From: Candidatus Thalassarchaeaceae archaeon
Lineage (GTDB): Archaea > Thermoplasmatota > Poseidoniia > Poseidoniales > Thalassarchaeaceae
NCBI GenBank assembly: GCA_029250425.1
Contig: JAQXFF010000302.1
Coordinates: forward strand, 1 to 8,666
DNA: 8,666 nucleotides
Reading direction: 5' to 3'
In this document: piece after piece, positions 7,101 through 8,666 of the stretch
How positions within the stretch are numbered: the stretch's first letter is position 1
Layout: each line of letters starts with the position of its first letter
Position numbers and translations under genes: made by a program
The notes under the pieces: generated by a model
The model's input: the letters and a program-made list of their open reading frames with translations, nothing else
What the model was told of the DNA's origin: nothing
Databases searched by the model: none

Positions 7101-7981
7101 TATTCAAGATACCACTGGCTGCTCCAAGTGGAGCCTGAAGTGTCATCTGCATCTTGGCTCTTGCAAGAACGAACCCAAGAGCCCGGTGCTGTAACATCTG
7201 GTTTGATACGGCCGTCGTCAGTGGGGCCACGACTACTTCCATCTGCCAATGTACTGGGAGCACCACCGCCCCGATTGTGATGGTTTCCGACTGCGACAAT
7301 ATTCTTCGCAGTTGCTGGAGGGGTGATTGTATCTGAATCTGGGCCATCATTTCCTGCAGACACTAGAACAAGCATGCCATCGTATGACCAAAATTGATCA
7401 TATTGGCTGGTACGACTATCTGCATCTTCACTGCTGGTCGTGTATTCCCCGTAGTAACCATCCATTCCCCATGAGTTTGTGTGAATGTATGAATTGCCTT
7501 CGTACCCCTTGCGAATGAGAGTGTCCATACTGACTCCACCAAAATTACCTGAACTGTCATCTTCCATCGCTTGGAATCGTAGTGTTGCCTGAGGGGCCAC
7601 ACCCGCATATCCACCCCGACTGCCATTTCCTAGAACGGTGCATGCAACGTGTGTCCCATGACCGGAATGTTCGTCTTCGGTAGAAGAGTCACCCCATATC
7701 ACAGATTCAACATGCTGGATTCGGCCATCAAAATCACCATGATCTCGATCAATTCCTGAATCAGCAACAGTTACGGTGTGGCCACTACCATTCAACCCAA
7801 CCACGAAATAATTCGATACGTCATCAGCCCGCATATGCCCGATTGCGACATTGTTTTCAATACTGAAAATTGGTTCAAGGCTCAGCCATGAGAGGGCAGG
7901 TTCAGCTGCAACGGTTGCAATATCAGCAAGAGAAATAATACCCAGATGTCTACCGGTGTCTATCGGACGATAGTCGCTCAA
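4130..7981 (-). CDS. Kp43-like subtilase (peptidase S8), catalytic and C-terminal part, membrane-anchored with a cytoplasmic RING-like domain
   Basis: This is the downstream part of a secreted serine protease gene interrupted by an in-frame TAG. Counting from the TTG at 7981, residues 1-50 are the end of the propeptide. The S8 catalytic domain (about 55-360) has Asp74 (VADSGID), His108 (HSGHGTHVA), oxyanion Asn211 (SAGNDG) and Ser298 (YSGTSMAAP), so it looks catalytically intact. Residues 365-490 (TWSDYPGSTW, NNLDMVITAPDG, NNVEVV, GVWNVSI) match the beta domain that follows the catalytic domain in Kp43-type subtilases. A CARDB-like domain (about 500-605) with acidic DNIEEEIDEDNN follows, then about five NEW3-like Ig domains to 1155, a transmembrane helix at 1171-1195 with a positive RLR stop, a Pro/Ser linker, and a Cys/His-rich tail (1231-1270). 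The TTG is not a believable start because no signal peptide follows, and the frame continues unbroken back to the TAG. The intact gene would give 1505 residues, adding 222 to these numbers. Confidence 0.9.
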   Translation of the reverse strand: MSDYRPIDTGRHLGIISLADIATVAAEPALSWLSLEPIFSIENNVAIGHMRADDVSNYFVVGLNGSGHTVTVADSGIDRDHGDFDGRIQHVESVIWGDSSTEDEHSGHGTHVACTVLGNGSRGGYAGVAPQATLRFQAMEDDSSGNFGGVSMDTLIRKGYEGNSYIHTNSWGMDGYYGEYTTSSEDADSRTSQYDQFWSYDGMLVLVSAGNDGPDSDTITPPATAKNIVAVGNHHNRGGGAPSTLADGSSRGPTDDGRIKPDVTAPGSWVRSCKSQDADDTSGSTWSSQWYLEYSGTSMAAPNAAGASVLIREYLMEVAGRPSPQGALIKGMLILGAEDTGSRDIPNMNEGWGRINLANTLIPGTDTGVWVDDRNTIRSGQTREYQFNLSRGNTPFKAVLTWSDYPGSTWSSTQLQNNLDMVITAPDGTIYKGNDFANGRSTTGGDADDVNNVEVVLIDQASAGVWNVSITDVSHGGQRSDQPFALAVRGAGVNDLRSDPLPIPTSFQLSTAIPQVNEVCQISIQIENQGGGSADGLRIEAIAGTQNLGDIEIDLGPGMIRWATWDWTPLNEGTQAITIRIDPDNIEEEIDEDNNLFEIPVAVSAPGVRVSTPQTVIEIEQSSQTSTAWELQIRNTALISTNASISASTAMRVNNGLMMNEWFTSFTQTSFALEGSESSTVGFTLVHDESPAPGLYQLTITARDEDNDIEFPLTLSLNVPILPGVDFQAPFSTLQVHPTIPTSFEIDVQNEGNGLQGYNLFVESPIGWWIGLDNLGSSIGAASGSTGAIPVNGARTVDLTVTPQLGVPPSPGQTLQAILRVTSQVDPTQSWAYTIQMEVIEFDSAFIEFESNPSVLRPDSTVYLQYTISNQGNTELTFYPNVDDRPGGWSVIAGSNSVTIPAGESSSYMLGLEGNGLAVGGPLTLHLTTQDGYRISWEGQLDVVEEAKPVLTLTGFTNSEGDSILQIPTGAPGFVGHWLIFNDGSSAWTPSLSMDLPDSTWEGICDPVGQISAGGSVEANCIVIAPSFAMAGWQPEIGLTINADGVEKSASAFIPVDASPSVIWTTLSMEESMEGQSSLLHFEILNTGNTVIQERLIIDSPKGCSAEIDGTDLIDLAIGESQGIRVQIVPDSPGEVTIVLGFEDSSTPGSSHSSTVDVSSDPSRNTSSGTGTTIAVIGLLIFIILGLAAAGVLIVRLREGNSPPSMSPPSPAAFSASRVVNAPKSVPSVVCWGCNQPIAGTRRACPGCGARYHESEYACSASALVNCRNCQANVNTFVEEVSS
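4169..4291 (-). other. RING/PHD-like zinc-binding tail of the subtilase
   Basis: Within the protease gene, residues 1231-1270 show C-x2-C-x10-C-x2-C-x4-H-x5-C-x7-C-x2-C, including CWGC, ACPGCGARYH and CRNC. Eight potential ligands in the order C4-H-C3 fit the cross-braced RING/PHD/prokaryotic-RING fold, with ACPGCGARYH resembling the CPxCGxxYH core of prokaryotic RING fingers. The H-x5-C step is longer than the usual H-x2-C. Because it follows the membrane helix and a positive stop, it should face the cytoplasm. A pair of simple zinc ribbons is the main alternative. Confidence 0.65.
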
Positions 7982-8002
7982 ATAAGCAGATGCTGTACTG
8001 TC

Positions 8003-8005
8003 CTA
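8003..8005 (-). other. In-frame amber (TAG) codon interrupting the subtilase gene
   Basis: On the minus strand the reading frame goes ...GTTGGTGAT-TAG-GACAGTACAGCA... and then runs open for 1290 further codons in the same frame. No insertion or deletion is needed to join the two parts. The complete gene would span 8647-4130 and encode 1505 residues. A single base change from CAG, GAG, AAG, TGG, TCG, TTG, TAT or TAC explains it. None of the four other complete frames in the window ends in TAG: nuoA, nuoB and the protease end in TGA, and the surface protein in TAA. Confidence 0.95.
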
Positions 8006-8647
8006 ATCACCAACCAAACTCGGCAATCGGACATGATCTTGGGGGGTGCCCAAATCAGCCAATCTCCAACCTGACAACTGTACCGCAGTAGCTGGAGATG
8101 ATGTCAAAGGAAGTTCAGATGCTTCGGATAGAAGGTCACTGACATGATGATCAACCATGAATGCCAGAGGCAATGGATGAACGGTCGCAACCATTGGTAG
8201 GTTGGATGCGGCTGCAATCGCTTGCGGATGACCTTGAATCAAAAATCCCGAAGGGGGGATGTGCGCTCGGACTTCAATGCCTGGCAATTCAGTTAATGCA
8301 ACACGACCATCCCACAATCCCACATCGCCTTCGATTAAGACAAGCGCGATGTCAGTTCGAATTTCTGTCAATATCTCTGGAACTTCCACATCTGATTCTA
8401 ACCCATCAATGGTGAACAAACCAATATGGGTATCTGCTGTAGTTTCCCGAACGCGTTCTTCACCATCCCAACTTGCAGAGGGGTGAGCGCTTCCAATACT
8501 ATCTGGGTCCGGTGTTATCACAATGCGTTCAATTCCAGATGTGCCCTCATCGACAGAATCAGAAATTGAGGTAGGAGGGGTCGAAAATGGGACGGCACTA
8601 GACAGCAACAAAACCGCGAGTATGCACAAGACGGTACGGTGTCGCAT
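8003..8647 (-). CDS. Subtilase N-terminal part: signal peptide and first propeptide module, ending at an in-frame TAG
   Basis: The ATG at 8647 gives MRHRTVLCILAVLLLSSAVP, a typical signal peptide with a cut near residue 22. A TTG at 8659 would add four residues, and the frame stays open to the window edge. Residues 98-168 (ALVLIEGDVGLWDG, LPGIEVRAHIPPSGFLIQG, HPQAIAAASNLPMVATVHP) have the strand-helix-strand pattern of the N-terminal propeptide region of large archaeal subtilases. A second module seems to begin near residue 188 (AVQLSGWRLADLG) and is cut by TAG 8005-8003 after LPSLVGD. The same frame continues past the stop into the protease, where LADIATVAAEPALSWLSLEP completes the module. 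The piece is therefore best read as the 5' part of one protease gene rather than a separate gene. If translated alone, it would give a 214-residue secreted propeptide-like protein. Confidence 0.85.
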   Translation of the reverse strand: MRHRTVLCILAVLLLSSAVPFSTPPTSISDSVDEGTSGIERIVITPDPDSIGSAHPSASWDGEERVRETTADTHIGLFTIDGLESDVEVPEILTEIRTDIALVLIEGDVGLWDGRVALTELPGIEVRAHIPPSGFLIQGHPQAIAAASNLPMVATVHPLPLAFMVDHHVSDLLSEASELPLTSSPATAVQLSGWRLADLGTPQDHVRLPSLVGD

Positions 8648-8666
8648 ACGGCTCCCCAATGGTGGG

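Noticed and set aside
7979..7981. TTG at 7981 as an independent start of the protease
   Set aside because: There is no signal peptide after it, it falls in the middle of a propeptide module, and the frame is open back to the TAG. It is only the first possible start after the stop.
8003..8005. Calling the TAG a pyrrolysine codon outright
   Set aside because: No pyl genes or recoding element are visible in the window, and a subtilase propeptide has no known need for pyrrolysine. Sequence error or simple mutation is at least as likely.

Overview
The window looks like a piece of an archaeal genome, most likely a marine planktonic euryarchaeon of the Marine Group II / Poseidoniales type (Thermoplasmatota). 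That placement is inferred from four things: very large acidic Ser/Thr-rich surface proteins built from NEW3/CARDB-type Ig-like domains with one C-terminal membrane anchor, a Kp43-like subtilase, a nuoA-nuoB-nuoC order, and a GAGGTGAT ribosome binding site. No rRNA or marker protein is present to prove it. Every credible gene lies on the minus strand, so transcription runs from high to low coordinates.

In transcription order the layout is as follows. (1) Positions 8647-4130 hold one very large secreted, membrane-anchored subtilisin-like protease gene. It is interrupted by a single in-frame TAG at 8005-8003, with no frameshift. Upstream of the stop are a signal peptide and the start of the propeptide region. 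Downstream are the rest of the propeptide, a complete S8 catalytic domain (Asp, His, Asn, Ser all present), a Kp43-type beta domain, a CARDB domain, several Ig-like domains, a transmembrane helix and a cytoplasmic Cys/His-rich domain spaced like a RING/PHD-type zinc finger. (2) Positions 4082-1389 encode an 897-residue secreted surface protein with about seven Ig-like domains, one cysteine pair in most of them, and a C-terminal membrane anchor. (3) A 97-bp gap holds two adjacent, overlapping inverted repeats. (4) nuoA (1291-821), nuoB (813-217) and the 5' end of nuoC (207-1) follow as the start of a complex I operon, tightly packed with stop codons merged into ribosome binding sites.

Functionally the window has two halves: cell-surface proteolysis and adhesion, and respiratory complex I. 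The two surface genes are separated by 47 bp and share repeat architecture and topology, so they may be co-expressed. The nuo genes probably have their own expression control, in view of the gap and the hairpins. No tRNA, rRNA, CRISPR array, insertion sequence or attachment site was seen. The items most worth a second look are the in-frame amber codon, the cytoplasmic RING-like tail on an extracellular protease, a NuoA that lacks a near-universal membrane glutamate, and the overlapping hairpins in front of nuoA.
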